64,000 nt of DNA from Polytrichum commune (Eukaryota; Streptophyta; Polytrichopsida; Polytrichales; Polytrichaceae): assembly GCA_950295325.1 (NCBI GenBank), contig OX485808.1, forward strand, positions 26,804,527-26,868,526. The letters run 5' to 3'. Position numbers and translations under genes: made by a program. The notes under the pieces were generated by a model. It was not told the DNA's origin. It made no database searches and saw only the letters and a program-made list of their open reading frames with translations. How positions within the stretch are numbered: the stretch's first letter is position 1; every line of letters begins with the position of its first letter. Below, one piece after another: positions 24,101-36,032 of this stretch.

Positions 24101-25399
24101 CCAATTCTACATTCCCACTCGAGGTGCAGGGACAACATGCGTGTCAAAGTTGTACAAAACAACAGCGCAGGGAAATCATTCCCCACCTGAAAAATGTAGG
24201 ACGGATTTCTGACTAGTCCTGTGTATGCTACTTGAATTCCACGCAGATTATAATACTGACAAGATTTCACAGATAAACTGAAAGGAATGTTGGCCAGTTC
24301 ATCATGTCCTTTCATGTGTAGGATGTGCAATCGAGACAAGCCAACAAGGGGTGAGGTTGTTGTACAGAATGAAGCTGTTCCTCCATTTGTGCGTACATTT
24401 TCTTCTCAGTCTCCGCGGCTATGGAGGCTATCTCCTTCTTTAACTTGTCCTGAGCTGCCACAGAGTTTCGCTCCGCTTCACTCAGGAGCTCGATCTTGCT
24501 CTCATGCTCCTTCAGTAACTGAATTTTGCAACTTCACATGTCATACAATCAAATCTTTTCAGGAAATTTCAGAAAGTGACTATGCAACATGATGATTAAG
24601 GTGCAATTGCGGCCTCAAATGGGCGCCAGCACCTTGAAGATTGTAGGAAATGTGGCCGATGTGAAGTCAAATCTGCAGGTTTGATTTACAGTGACATAAC
24701 ACACCAAGTTTGATGTGTTGCGGAGGATAGCAAACGTAGTGATGCGAAGACCTACTTTGCAAGTTCTTCTTCGAGAGCCTTCTTTTTAATCCCAAACTCA
24801 TGCAGTTCTCGCAGTTTCACAGTTGCGGCTTCAAACTGCAATTGCAAGCTGTTGTACTTGAAGTCAAACTTGTCTTGAGCATCTTCCATTTCCTTGTTCA
24901 GCTTTGCGAATGCAGCCTGTGATTCTTCTTTCATCTTCGCTACATCGGTTGTCAATTCCTCTATCTTCGTGTCTTTGACCTTTCCTTCTCTGTCCGCCCC
25001 CATGAGCAATTCTTCAATGCATTTCTCGATCGGTATTATAATCTCGATCAGTATTATAATCTTTTTTGGGACCAACTAAGAAACTGCTCACCCATGGAAC
25101 CAAACAATAGGATTGTGCGACACAACAGATGTTCAGGCAGGGAACAAAACAAAACTTCGATGCAAGATTTTTACCCACCCATTCAGAAAAGTGATAATAT
25201 CTTCTAGTTTTTGTATTTTATCTTTTGAGGCCGTGGCAAGATGGTCAATGTGGGTTTCAATGAGGTGTGATCTTTCCTGAATCCTGCGCATGTTGTTTCG
25301 CTCAGTGATGAGCTCCAGCTCCTTCGCCAAGAGCTTGGCCTTGGTTTCCTCCAGCTCATCCGGTGCTCCGCCAGATCCCTTACCTTTCTCTTTCGACAT
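21145..25399 (-). CDS. Ciliary coiled-coil protein, CFAP157/BBOF1 type
   Basis: A long coiled-coil protein of about 491 residues. Exons in gene order: 25399-25175, 25075-24756, 24672-24633, 24518-24366, 23773-23627, 23491-23419, 23281-23151, 22860-22784, 22182-22111, 21907-21789, 21263-21145; all phases fit and the stop is TGA at 21147-21145. The start MSKEKGKGSGG is the first ATG. Heptad-rich sequence fills residues 15 to about 290. The stretch KTKRTIIENEQLRKEVQFHT, then LLKENEKL and EEDLNQKNHVFQKTTRILIH, is the family signature as I know it (DUF4515-like ciliary proteins). The C-terminal half has EFLYACLEDIEL and a basic LLKRATAVRLMTRS. The family builds basal-body or flagellar structures, so in a plant it should act in sperm. 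A 45-nt phase-neutral block near 21660-21710 could be a cassette exon. The first two intron borders and the 40-nt exon are the least certain parts. Confidence 0.75.
21405..21655. repeat. Tandem duplication (about 135 bp) in the last intron of the ciliary gene
   Basis: The two copies share 'aacttcatctgaatgaaaga', 'ttcata.gtttgaaacttaa' and 'gaagggaaaat.cctggatg'. They differ by about 15 percent, so the duplication is not very recent. No exon is duplicated. Confidence 0.8.
22420..22640. repeat. Dispersed repeat R1, copy inside an intron of the ciliary gene
   Basis: It matches 50850-51065 in the same orientation: 'aatcttcactttgatatgaa', 'catatgagctct.a.at', 'ctcgatttggat.tgc.aaccatcttgtac'. It lies between the exons at 22860-22784 and 22182-22111 and explains the unusual length of that intron. 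Confidence 0.7.
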
Positions 25400-25721
25400 C
25401 GAAGTTCAACTTGAAGCCAAATCCGGTTTTCCAAATTCGAAGAGGGCAATAGCTATGGCCTCTGATATTCCTCGATCGGTGTTGCCCTCACTAGGGTTTC
25501 AATGCTGCAGAGGTCATCCTCGAAAAATTGCAAATAGGGATACATAAATGCTTATGAGGGAGGTGAAGAACTAACACTCGGCCATGGCATCGCCACTAAA
25601 GATTTATCAGGATTGAAAGGAAACGAGGGAGACGAAAGGGCAAGAGACTCCGAAAAGGTATCCACAAAATTGGCATGTATGAAGAGTCCCCATCCCAAGA
25701 AACCCTAGTTTGTGCATGCCA

Positions 25722-26155
25722 TTATCGACATAGAGATACAAGACAATCTCGATCATGTCGTTCGCCTGCAGATCAAAAGGCTCTAATTTTCTAAAGTATT
25801 CTTCTGCAATTGGCTTGAAAGGAACTATCCACCAGCTGGATCTCACCAGCAGCTTATATTTTGTCCCACATCAACCTTCGTTCCTAATCGGCATGTCCTC
25901 GTCCTGAAGTGAATCTGGTTAATTTATGAATGCCATTGACATAGAGGCACCCTAGCCTCTGACATTCAAGTGCTACAAGACAATTTCGATGAGGTCCATC
26001 CTCAGGCTCTAATTTTCTAGAGAGTTCTATTTCTGCAATTGGCTTGAAAGAATTATCTATCAGCTGGACCACCAAAGCAGCTTAAATTGTGTCTCACATC
26101 ATCCTTCATTCCTAATCGGCATATCCTCATACTGAAGTGCCCCTGGATAAATTAT
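25722..26155. repeat. Tandem duplication upstream of the ciliary gene
   Basis: Two copies of about 220-240 bp, near 25725-25915 and 25940-26155. Shared words are 'tctgcaattggcttgaaag', 'cacatca.ccttc.ttcctaatcggcat', 'caagacaat.tcgat' and 'aggctctaattttct.aa/ga'. It lies 300 bp upstream of the start codon on the minus strand and may carry promoter sequence. From 26160 to 27340 I see no supported gene. Confidence 0.75.
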
Positions 26156-27345
26156 GCATGCACAGTTTGCTCAAACCGCTTCATTCTGAGACTAGCAGAA
26201 CCCACATTTCCACTGTGATCGCCACCGCAAGCCTGAAAAATCGAGTTCTGCACCTGAAGGCCCTTGAGTGCCTCCATTTGAAATCTTCAAAAGAGAGCAG
26301 TAATTGTGACTTACCCACTCACTAAGGTAGATTAGCCTAATTCGGTGCCTCATCTTGAATGGCCACCTCTAAACAAGAGGCACTAATTAAATAGCCAATC
26401 ATATTGTGAACTGCCACATGGCATGCACATTGTTAATAATCGGTCTGATCATGGACAGAAGCAAAAGGTTATAAATGACATGATGTCTGTGTGGATAGAA
26501 AAAGCATGAGAGCTCGGTTAGCCGTCAGCCAGAAGCTAGGATTCCAACTTTTGGCTGTGGCAACCTACGCAACGCTTCCCACGTTTACATCTCTAGATGC
26601 TCATCATCAAACTCTCAGTTGCAAGTGGTAATTCCATTCTTGACAAATCTGCTCCTTCAAGTCGTGGGGAATTAGGATCTGAGCACATTCTCAAACACAT
26701 GACTAGGTGTGTAGAATCAGTGCCAAGATCACCTATCCTTTGGAGAATCGGTAGGCTCACAACAGAAGTAAATATTGGCAAGGAAACAGCTTGTGTAGAT
26801 CGTTCATGCTTTGGACGAGACCCTGTGAATGTCATGCAGTTCCAACCAGATGCAACGCATCGATTGGTTCATTTGAGCAGCTGGGGTGTGGGTGTAGGAT
26901 CCTGTCAAAGTTGCTATAGGTACATTGAGTGCAGATGAATGACCACATGTGACTGTAATTCGTTTCAGATTAGTGCATGTCGGAGGCGTGTGAATTTTTC
27001 GCAGCTGGAATTAGGGTGGCGGCGGGCGGCAGCTTCCAAGGCTCAGAACATATCCCTTAACTGAATCTGTTGAAGATAGCCCGAGTTGTAGACTGTGTCT
27101 TCTCCGAGGTCTCTCTTATGTGTCTCTTTTTTTTGTCTGCAGAAAATAAAGGAAGGTTAAGCTTCGAACTAAATGTCTTGGAAGTACACCTAAGTGCGAC
27201 AAACACTCGGTGTAGAGTTCAGGAACGCCAGCGAATTGAGACGCTTGCTCAGCCATGGCCGGGTTGAAGATTCGTAATGCTGCTTCACTTTTGTTGGTGA
27301 CTTTCCCTTTGGTTTGAACTATGTTACATCCATTCAGTGTGCACA

Positions 27346-28489
27346 ATGACGAGAAAAAGAGCCCCGACAGTGCAAGATGAAGAGGTAGCAGATTTTTAAG
27401 ATATTACATCGGCTTTCGATCATGATATTCTTGACTGCACCATTTGCATGGAACATCTTACGCTACCTATCCATCAGGTGAGCTAACCAGCTAAGTACTT
27501 ATCATCTGCAATTTGTAAGTAGTGGTGAGGTCAGTGAGTTCCTTGTTTAGCCACGCCGCTCATTCTAGAATCTTTAGTTGCTCATAACTGTAACTGTGTT
27601 CATTAGTATTAAGCGCAAAGGATTTGAAATACATCCTTGTTTACTCGACATATCTGCAAACTCTATACCAAACTGTGAACCTCTGAATCGATGCTTGAAC
27701 GGTGTGATGCCGTCCTTCTCATGGGCATGGCCAGAACTCGTTTGTGAGGTCAGTCTCTAATTGAGCAAACAAAAGATGAGAAAATGGGAAGCAACTCATT
27801 GCAAGCGGTTGTGTTGTTGGTTGTATCGATAGTGCATGAACGGCCATGTGGCATGCCGATCGTGCCGAGAGAAAGTGAACCACATTTGCCCTTACTGCTT
27901 CGGAGAACTTGGAAAGATCCGGAACCTAGCGCTTGAGAGGTTGCTTGAATCACTTCAAGTGAACTGCAAGTATGGTGAACACGGGTGTGACCTTGTCTTG
28001 AAGTTTACAGAAAAGCGCAGCCATTAGAATCAATGCAAGTTCGCTCCCCTTAAATGCAATGTTGGCAAGTGCCAGTTTACTGGCACTGAACTCGATTTCC
28101 TTCACCACTTTGAAGTAGAGCACGGAATGAGGCCGATGGATTTCACCTACAATGTATCTTATGACCTTGAATTGGAGAATTTCAATGGCCGACCTATTAG
28201 TCACGTTCTGCATGGGCTCGGAAGGCTGTTCATCTTGCATACCAGAAAGTCGCAGTGGGAATACTTGTACTGCATTACTCGGTTCGGCACAAATTTGCAG
28301 GATTCAGAGGAAGTTTTTAGTTATGACCTAAATATGACCGATGCAACAGACCCGTTATGGCCAGCTCACCAGCGCTCGCAGAGCCGTTGCCAGATGAAAG
28401 TTAATGAAAGCCACCACATCATTCTTCCTCTTACAATCAAGAAGGTGCATGTTAGGTTCGTGATCCACCGCTTCATCTCTTCCGAGTAG
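27346..28489 (+). pseudogene. SINA-type RING E3 ubiquitin ligase with two in-frame stop codons
   Basis: Two exons, 27346-27477 and 27833-28489, joined by a GTGAGC...TAG intron in phase 0; 263 codons including the final stop. Exon 1 begins MTRKRAPTVQDEEV and carries CTICMEHLTLPIHQ; exon 2 continues CMNGHVACRSC...CPYC, a complete C3HC4 RING, then CKYGEHGCDLVLKF and the SIAH-type zinc finger, and a SINA beta-sandwich domain (EYLYCITRFGTNLQ to HVRFVIHRFISSE, stop TAG). Normally such proteins dimerise and ubiquitinate targets. An in-frame TAA sits at 27397-27399 (after VADF) and a TAG at 28025-28027, between the His and the Cys of the SIAH finger (SH*NQC where the family has HEKEC-like sequence). 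No frameshift is visible and everything else is conserved, so this is either a young pseudogene or something unusual. Slightly shorter than usual SINA proteins (about 280-320). Confidence 0.8.
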
Positions 28490-28829
28490 GTAAGCAGCTC
28501 GAGGCTCGAGCTGGACTCTCTTCCAAGCATGCATCCGAGCAGAAAATGTCGAAGTTCATAGCAGAGAGTAATGTAATATTTTTGCATGGAGGCTCATGAA
28601 GGTATATACACATTACGTAGCAGGGCTCCTGGAATCCATTACCTAGTTTGTGATGGTTTTGCGGCAGATATAGAAGACTCCGAGGCATTTGTTTTCAATT
28701 TCAAAATGTGTCAATCTGGTTACATATGTAACAACAAGTCGAGCTTTATACTATAGGCTTGTGAAGAAACGTATCACTCAGCTATCCTTCTCTTCTGGAT
28801 CAACATCTCACTCCTCTCTCAATTAGTCC

Positions 28830-30690
28830 TGATTGCATAATGAATTCATGTCTGCAGCCATACAAAATTTGTGGTATCACAACTTGATTTGTCAGGTTGC
28901 ACAAGGTGTACAGAAGTATGTATCATCTGAATCTGTTTCGAAATGGATCGATGCAAATTCAGGGAAAGATCAGTGCGATGGTGAGAAGGGATCCAATTCA
29001 GCTTATTTTTCCCAGTGAAACCTCTTCATATCTTCTCATAATTATATGACTTCTCATTTAGTCCTGATTGCAGAATCATTTTATGCCTGCCTGCTGCCTG
29101 CTCCGATGGTGAGGAGGGATCCAACTGCCATTCAGCTTCATTTTTCCAGTGAAACCTCGTCGCATCTTCTCTTCCGTGTCAACAATTACCTCACTTCTTA
29201 TGTAGTCTGGATTGGAGAATCATTTGATGTTGCCTGCTGCCACACCAGGCTGCACAAGATGAATGTTACCATCTCGCATATGAATATATCTAAAATGGAT
29301 TGATGCAAATTCTGGAAAAGATAATTGCGATGGTGAGAAGGGATCCACCTGCCCTTCAGTTAAATTTTTTCTAATGCACCCCTTTTTTGCATCCTGAATC
29401 TCTTCCGGGTCAATATCTCAGTTCACAAGATGAACAAGAGCCTCTCAATATGTGAACATGTTCAAAATGGATTGATGCAAGGTCAAGCCGGGAAAGATCA
29501 GTGCAATGGTGAGATGGGAATCAACAGCCATTAATCTTACTTTTTCCTAATGAAGCCTCCTTCGCATCTTAAATCTCTTCCGGGTCAACAATTATCTCAC
29601 TTCTCGATTGCAGAATCAAATGATGTTGTCTGCTGCCACAGAAATTTATGTCATCACAACCTCATTCACCAGGCTGCACACGATGAACAAGAACATCTCG
29701 CATCTGAATATGTTCAAAATGGATTGATGCAAATTCAGGGAAAGATGAATGCGACGGTGAGCAAATTTAAATTCAAAGGATAAAATTTGCTGCAATTGAT
29801 TAGTAAGTGACAGCAATTGCAGCATTGTCAATCTATAATGGCCAAATTTTTTACAAGGAATGACAAATAATGTTAGGTTTACATTTAGTGTGGTGACACT
29901 ACACAGGCGGTTTACAATTAGTATTGAGCAAGACAAATAGAATTGGTGGCACTAAATACAATATTTAGTGTAGTTTTTTTTAATGAATCTCTCTTCCGGT
30001 CAATATTTCACCTCTCCTTTGGACCTGATTGCAGAATCAATTGGTGTTGCCTGCTGGCACACAAAATTATGTGATCACAACCTCATTCACCAGGCTGCGA
30101 TCAGTCTAAAACATCTCACATCAAAATATGTTCAAAATGGATTAATGTAAAGTCACGGGAAGATCAGTGCGATGGTGATCCAACTGCCAGTCAGCCTTTT
30201 TGTTTTCTATTGAAGGCCTTCATCCCATCTTTCACTTTCTTCCGGGTCAATACTCAGTTCTCAGCTGGACCTCGTTGCAGAATCAAATTGATACTGCCTA
30301 GGCTGCCACGCAATACTTGTGTAGCCACAATTTTATTCACCAGGCTGCACAAGATGACCAAGAGCATCTCGCATATGCTCAAAATGAATTGATGCAAATT
30401 CAGGGAACAATCAGTGCGATGGGGAGAAGGGATCCAACTGCCATTCAGCTTATAATTTTCCAGTGAAACCTATTGCATCTTCTCTTCCGGGTCAAGTATG
30501 CATCTCACTCTTCACTTAGTCCTGGTCGCGGAGTCATTTGATGTCTGCTTGCTGCCACACAAAATTCGTATGATCACAAGCTGATTCACAACGTTGCACA
30601 AAGATTAACAGAAGCATGTCAGATCTGAATATGTTCAAAATGGATCGATGCAAATTCAGGGGAACATCGTGCGGTGGTGAAAGAGGGATC
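28830..30690 (+). repeat. Tandem array of about seven exon-like units downstream of the SINA gene
   Basis: Units of about 145-420 bp, mostly near 250, each share 'ttgcagaatca', 'tgctgccacacaaaatt', 'atcacaacctcattcaccag', 'gctgcacaagatgaac', 'caaaatggattgatgcaaat', 'tcagggaaagatcagtgcga' and 'tggtgagaagggatccaact'. The anchor 'aaaatggat(t/c)gatgcaa' occurs near 28939, 29295, 29464, 29715, 30132, 30379 and 30637. Each unit places an acceptor-like TTGCAG before and a donor-like GGTGAG after a block of about 140 bp. In the unit at 29605-29755 that block is open (NLIHQAAHDEQEHLASEYVQ); other copies have stops or shifted frames. This points to amplification of one exon with flanking intron, now decaying. 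Confidence 0.75.
29790..29975. mobile_element. Internally deleted copy of the element at 58002-59345
   Basis: It shares 'tttttacaaggaatgacaaa', 'taat.ttaggttta.at' and then directly 'gcaagacaaatagaattgg', 'actaaatacaatatttagtg'. In the long copy these two halves are about 930 bp apart (58350 to 59285). The junction is near 29915. It interrupts the tandem array. Confidence 0.65.
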
Positions 30691-33480
30691 TACAGAGCAC
30701 AGGTTGCGGTGGAGGCCTTTGGATGAGGAAACATTCATATTTAAAACTCCCGCGCTACACCTCATCGAGGATTTCAAAATCCCTCGTTGCTACTATTACC
30801 CGCGGGACGAGTTTCATCCATCCGCATCATTCCAGGGTGCGGGTGTGGATAATGATCGCCTCCTCTCGGTCATCCGTTTCTGGCTCGCTTCTTGTTGTAG
30901 ATGGGTTTCATCGAGTAAGTGTGGATGAGAGTCATCCGTCAAACTTACCTTCATTCACATTCCTTGGTAGGGCTAATAACTTCAGGGCGGCTAATAACTT
31001 CAGTGTGGCCTTGCTCAGATGGATCTCCGAGTCATTTCCCAACACCTACCATTATGGGTGTGGTAAAAAATCATGCCTGTACGTTTGTTTCCTTATTCAT
31101 CTCATTTTAAGCTACCTACACTAATTATGGTAAATATCATGGGCCACATTATATATGAGGAAATCAATAGTAACAACATTGAGGATAATAAATCTTAATG
31201 GGTGACGGTGTATACTATGGGCCACGATTTATTGTTGCAAAGGGTAGGTCGCACTAATAATATGCTCACAATACATGCCATAAACAATGTAGACTAAGTA
31301 CGGGTCTTTGATTTTGAGCTAGGTGTTGATTTGACTAAAAGTAGTAATTGCCAAGCTCTACATCATACACTCAATGTTGTCACCCTCCCCGTTGGTGGGC
31401 ACCTAGATGGGATGGACAAATTGTATCATTTGATTTAGAGGAAAGAGGGATAAAAATATTTTCTAAGATGTGATCCAAAATGATATTTTCAAAAAAAATT
31501 ATAATTTACAGTATTAGAAAAGAGATGTTGCAAGGGATCATCAAAGGATCACATCCATATGGTCATAAATATACAAGTTTATACTAATCATATGTCATAA
31601 TGGATATAAACATGGAATTCTTAAACCGACCACATGACCTCTCAAAACTTGATAGTTCATCGCACACATGAAGAGGAGCAAGGCATCAGTCTTGCTTCCT
31701 TTTCTTTTCATTCCAACTTACGACCAAAATCGTCCAAATCTTGAAAGGTCATGTGACCGCACAACACATCTTTGTGTGGCCGATCACGTGGCCGATTTAA
31801 CGATCCCCTATACATATTACAAAACAAAAGTCATGAAAATTCATCACAATAGGCAAAGTTTACCATCGTTTGATGAGAAATAGGTTACGATTTGGCTAAA
31901 TGTATACATACTATACATCGGTGTAAACAAGGCCCCTTGAACTATTAATATGATTGTGGAGGTGTGAACACTTCATGTGGGTATAGAGGATAACCATTCA
32001 TGAAATCCTATAATAAATCGAGAGTCTCTTTTAGGCCATCAAGGGTGAGTCACGGTGCAGAAGTGCAGCATGATATGTGAGGCAAATGAGGACTCACCTC
32101 TTTATTGTTGCTCAGTTATTTACAGGTATCATGTAGTTGAGGTGAAAGACTTGAGATGTAAGACAAGCAGCAGAGGCCTTTATTGTAGTTAGGGTAGGTG
32201 TGTATACACAATAAATACTCCATCTTGGCTAAATTCATAAGAGCTGAGGTAAACAAAGCAATAACCAAATATAAACGGAATGGAAGATGGCGGTTGGGTA
32301 TCTAATTAAGAGTTTATGTGTTGGGTTAACACATTTTTTTTAAAAACGAGTTAATTACTATTTATCAATCCCTAATGTAAAGATCTCCCGTGGATGACGC
32401 CATCCATGGACTAAGGTAGATGATTAGTCTTAAATGGTTACTTTCCCAACTAGTCCGGTTCTCATAGGACATGAAACATGTGATTAGTACGAGAGTCATG
32501 GTTAGCAAATCCAAATCAAAGTTGTAGCCACTTTCCTCGTAATTTTTGAGCTCACGTGAACATTATATTTTAATCTCAAAGTGAAGATTCTCGTGCTCAT
32601 CTAGTTTCCATTTTTTTTTTATATATATACACACATTGTTGGTTTAGAAAAAAATTCAATATACCATTTGGGTATTTGTAATGAAGAATTCACATTCTGG
32701 ATACCAATAGGGTATGGATGTTTAATATCATGTTTATTTTCAAAACCAGTTGGGTATAAACATCATGCAAAAACCTTCGTATATAGGTAAAATTGTCCTA
32801 GTATTAATAAGATTTAAAGTGGTTCATCAGTCGACCCAAATAATAAGTCACTGATACAAAAAATTTCCCACCTTGAGATACTCACCACCACGTATCAATA
32901 TTTGATTGGTATATATTATACCTGCATGTAGGTTTTTCAATATTGTTGTTGATGTTGATTGTCAAGACCACATTCGCCTATATGCTAGTTTAACATCGGT
33001 GTATACATGTATACTTAGAAGAGATGGTTGAAGTTTCTCATAATTTTTTTTAAAAAAAAATCTTCGAGTGATCTATTAAACGGTTAGTATCCTAACACCA
33101 TAGCTTTTTTCTTTTTTTCTTTTTTCTTTTGTAGAAAAGCTTACACAAGTTCCTATTTGAGTCAAAAGTCACCGTGTAAAAGACAGGATAGAATTAGATT
33201 GATGCCCTTTCACGCCTACATATGAATCTAGTGTGGAGATGACTCAGTAACTGAAGTTGGTTTTGGGAAAAAGGAAGAGGCGAATTAAACATTGAACCAA
33301 AGGGATGACTCAAATCCAGTTCAGAGTGCAAAATAGCAACCCACCGGATGAGAAACGAGATGAATCCGCAGATGCTCATCCATGAGTCCCGTATTTTTGT
33401 GGGCGTCTAGCAATGAGAATCATCCAAGCGCTTGGACGAAGGTCCTCTCCCGCGCCCGCCATTGGATGAAGTTTTGAAGG
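30690..33480. other. Spacer between the tandem array and the HMGB gene
   Basis: Short ORFs at 30674-31124 (for example DEETFIFKTPALHLIEDFKI) have no recognised motif. A 16-bp tandem word, GGCTAATAACTTCAG, occurs twice at about 30970-31005. A dispersed R1 copy lies at 32440-32620 ('ctcaaagtgaagattctcgt'). The 31300-32440 part shows no supported feature. Confidence 0.4.
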
Positions 33481-33766
33481 GCAGACTCAAGTTGGCGCCC
33501 TCCTCTCTCCCCTCCCTCCACCCTCTTTAGCCTTGCTTCCCTCCTTCTTCACCTCACTCGCACTCTAAAGCTTTGTCCACTCACACTTGGAGTTCTGCAC
33601 TCTATTGGCCGCTTCTCGCACTCGGCTGCGCCGGCGACATACCTCTATACTTCCTGGTATTTTTTTTTTTCCCGCGGAAAATATGTGAGAATTGCTGATG
33701 TTTTCGTCGATGAGGTGAAGAGATGTCTGGTAGGAGGTTGCGCTTCCCCTGTTTTCTTATACATTC

Positions 33767-33968
33767 TGCGAGACAGAGCTTCTCAGGCTTGAAACTGTTT
33801 TCATCAGGATCAAGCGGGGGCTTAGTGTATGTGTCCTCTGTTTTCTCTTCATTTCGTATGTCATTGTCAACGTCTTTTTCGCCTTTGTATCCCGCGAGAC
33901 AGAGGTTCTCGGTTTTGAGGCTGCTTTCTCGTAGATCAAACGGGAGTGTTGTGCGTTCTGCGCTCTCT
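33767..33968 (+). repeat. Tandem duplication in the 5' region of the HMGB gene
   Basis: Two copies about 122 bp apart share 'gcgagacagag.ttctc.g', 'ttga..ctg.tttc' and 'gatcaa.cgggag'. They follow a pyrimidine-rich stretch (33500-33560) typical of plant promoters or 5' leaders, so the duplicated DNA is probably leader or promoter of the gene at 34130. Confidence 0.6.
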
Positions 33969-34129
33969 GCTTGTTGAAATTTGACTGTCTAAATTCGATC
34001 GTGCTTGCAAGTCGAAATGCGATAGTTAGTGTGCGTAGTGGCCACGGCTTGTTGATGCTTTTGTAAATCTGCTGTTCAGATTGTCATTGCGTGAGTTTGA
34101 CGCGCTTCCACTCCATGCGAGGTGTGAAC

Positions 34130-36032
34130 ATGACGGCAGGTTCGGCAAAGACACAAGCACCTAAGGCCAGGAAGCGGGTTGACGTTGATCCCAGTCTATT
34201 GAAGCGCAGCACTGACGGAAGCGCTTTCACACGGTGGTATGAACACAATCTTTTAGTCAAGTGATTTTTACCACTCCTATTCAGCTGTGGACGATATTTA
34301 TTGCACACTTATTGTCATCGACTTGGTTCTCTACTTGGCTTCGTGTTACCGTTGCTTATCGGTTGCTTTCTTCTGAACAGCGAGGACTGCAACAAGGATA
34401 TCGCTGTTGCTACTTTTGACATGCACGATTGCAAAACGGACGCAAAAACCAAAGCAATGACTTGTGAGTTTTCATCCTGCCCTTGCTACTGACGCTAGTG
34501 CATTTCTTTAATTGATGAAACGCGCCCGCAATTTTCTCGCGCGAGTGTGATGTTATTGTTTTCTTGAAGTGTTGTGTCCATGTAGTGACTTCTATCTTCT
34601 CTCTGTGCAAGTAGCCAAGATGAAGAAAGACGATGCTGCCGAAATCAAGTCAAACGATGACAGGTAATATTTTTGTCACTTATAGAAGTCACTGTCTCTT
34701 CGAATCCTGTTTTGAATATCCAACATCTCAAAAGAATGGTGAATACAATGCGGTTTAGCTTTCAGGCGGCCGTGATGTTAATCACAAAATTGATGGTGTT
34801 AATGAGTTAATGCTGCTTGATCTGGAGCAGAGTGGGGACGAAGCGCAAGGCAGAGCCAAAGGAACCAAAGGAGAAGGCTACTAAAGCTGCCAAGAAGGTG
34901 ACCAAAAAATCAAAGAAGGCCGCAAAGGATCCGAATGCTCCAAAGCGACCTTCTTCTGGATTTTTCATCTTCATGTAAGCGCCGCTTGATCATTGGTATG
35001 CATCGTTGCGTTCTTGTCTCGACCTTTCCTACGAATAGGTGCTTGTGACAATTCCTTAAAAGGAAAGAATTCTTACCTGAATGTTCGTACTCTTGTCAGG
35101 GAGACTTACCGGAAGACGTTCAAGGAAGAGAACCCTGACGCCAAAGGCATTGCAGCGGTAAAATGCCTTCCATTGCCTACACCTTTATTTTTTGCCCACC
35201 TGCATACCTGGCTTATTTTGCAGCTTGTAAGTGCTCTGTGCAGCACTATCTCTGCCCTGAAGTCGATATTTGGAAAGTATCTTGCGCCTTCCCTTCATTC
35301 TAACATGTCTTGCTCCCATGTCAGGTTGGCAAGGCAGGTGGCGAGAAGTGGAAGCAAATGACAGAAGAGGTCAGTTTAAATATTTACGATTTTCTAACTT
35401 CACCATGGAATACTTCCTAGAGTTGCATCGTTACTTGAAGCATCAGTGTTCGTGCGCCTTGTGTGCCTGGAGTACCAGGTGATGTTATGGTCATTATATT
35501 CATTCATCCTTGGAAAGTTTAAAGGCAGATATGCGATTGCTCTTGTTTTCTGTGGATAAATTTGAGCTGTTGTGTACTTTTTCTAAACCGTGTTCATCAC
35601 TTGGGCTCATGCAGGAAAAAGCTCCGTACAACAAAGAAGCTGCAGCCAGAAAGGCTACGTATGAGACAGCAAAGAAGAAATACGATCAAAAGGACTCTAA
35701 GGTTAAATTCCGTGCCTACTGTAGGAGCTCCAATAGATTGGGCTAAAGCGTGGAAATGGTCTTGTTTTCATTTGTATGTCACCTCACAATTGACTGACAC
35801 TGCTTTGTATGAAATCAGGATGATGATGATGAGCCTGAGGTGTCTGAGGAAGCTTCCAAGTCTGAGGTCCAGGATGAAGCAGAAGATGATGAGGTACTGA
35901 TGCTACTACACTAGTAAAATGTTGGCTGTGAGTCATCTGTGCTTTGTGTCATGTGGCTCATTTCTTCAGTGATGGAACTGGCCTAATTATGTCTTTTTTA
36001 ATTGACAGGAAGCGGGTGATGATGATGAGTGA
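34130..36032 (+). CDS. HMGB-type chromatin protein with N-terminal zinc knuckle (HMGB6/7-like)
   Basis: Single HMG-box DNA-bending protein of 223 residues, expected in the nucleus. Nine phase-consistent exons: 34130-34236, 34381-34463, 34615-34663, 34831-34974, 35100-35157, 35325-35369, 35615-35701, 35819-35893, 36009-36032. Domains in order: basic start (MTAGSAKTQAPKARKR); a CEDCNKDIAVATFDMHDC motif at about residues 36-53 (C-x2-C...H-x2-C), as in Arabidopsis HMGB6-like proteins; a Lys-rich linker; an HMG box from DPNAPKRPSSGFFIFMETYR through GGEKWKQMTEEEKAPYN to KKKYDQKDSK; and a short acidic tail (DDDDEPEVSEEAS...EAGDDDE, stop TGA). The box is interrupted by introns at the family-typical FIFM/ETYR position. 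Only seven HMGB-like residues separate the last intron from the stop. No defect seen. Confidence 0.93.

Noticed and set aside
26597-26938. 113-codon plus-strand ORF between the ciliary and SINA genes
   Set aside because: The opposite strand is open too, there is no motif, and no splice context ties it to either gene.
27397-28027. A variant genetic code (TAA and TAG as Gln) explaining the SINA frame
   Set aside because: The SINA frame itself ends in TAG at the conserved C-terminus and every other gene fits the standard code with plant-type introns.
34993-35900. Plus-strand ORFs of 70-122 codons overlapping the HMGB gene
   Set aside because: They run across introns in frames other than the HMG-box frame; the spliced model explains the coding signal.
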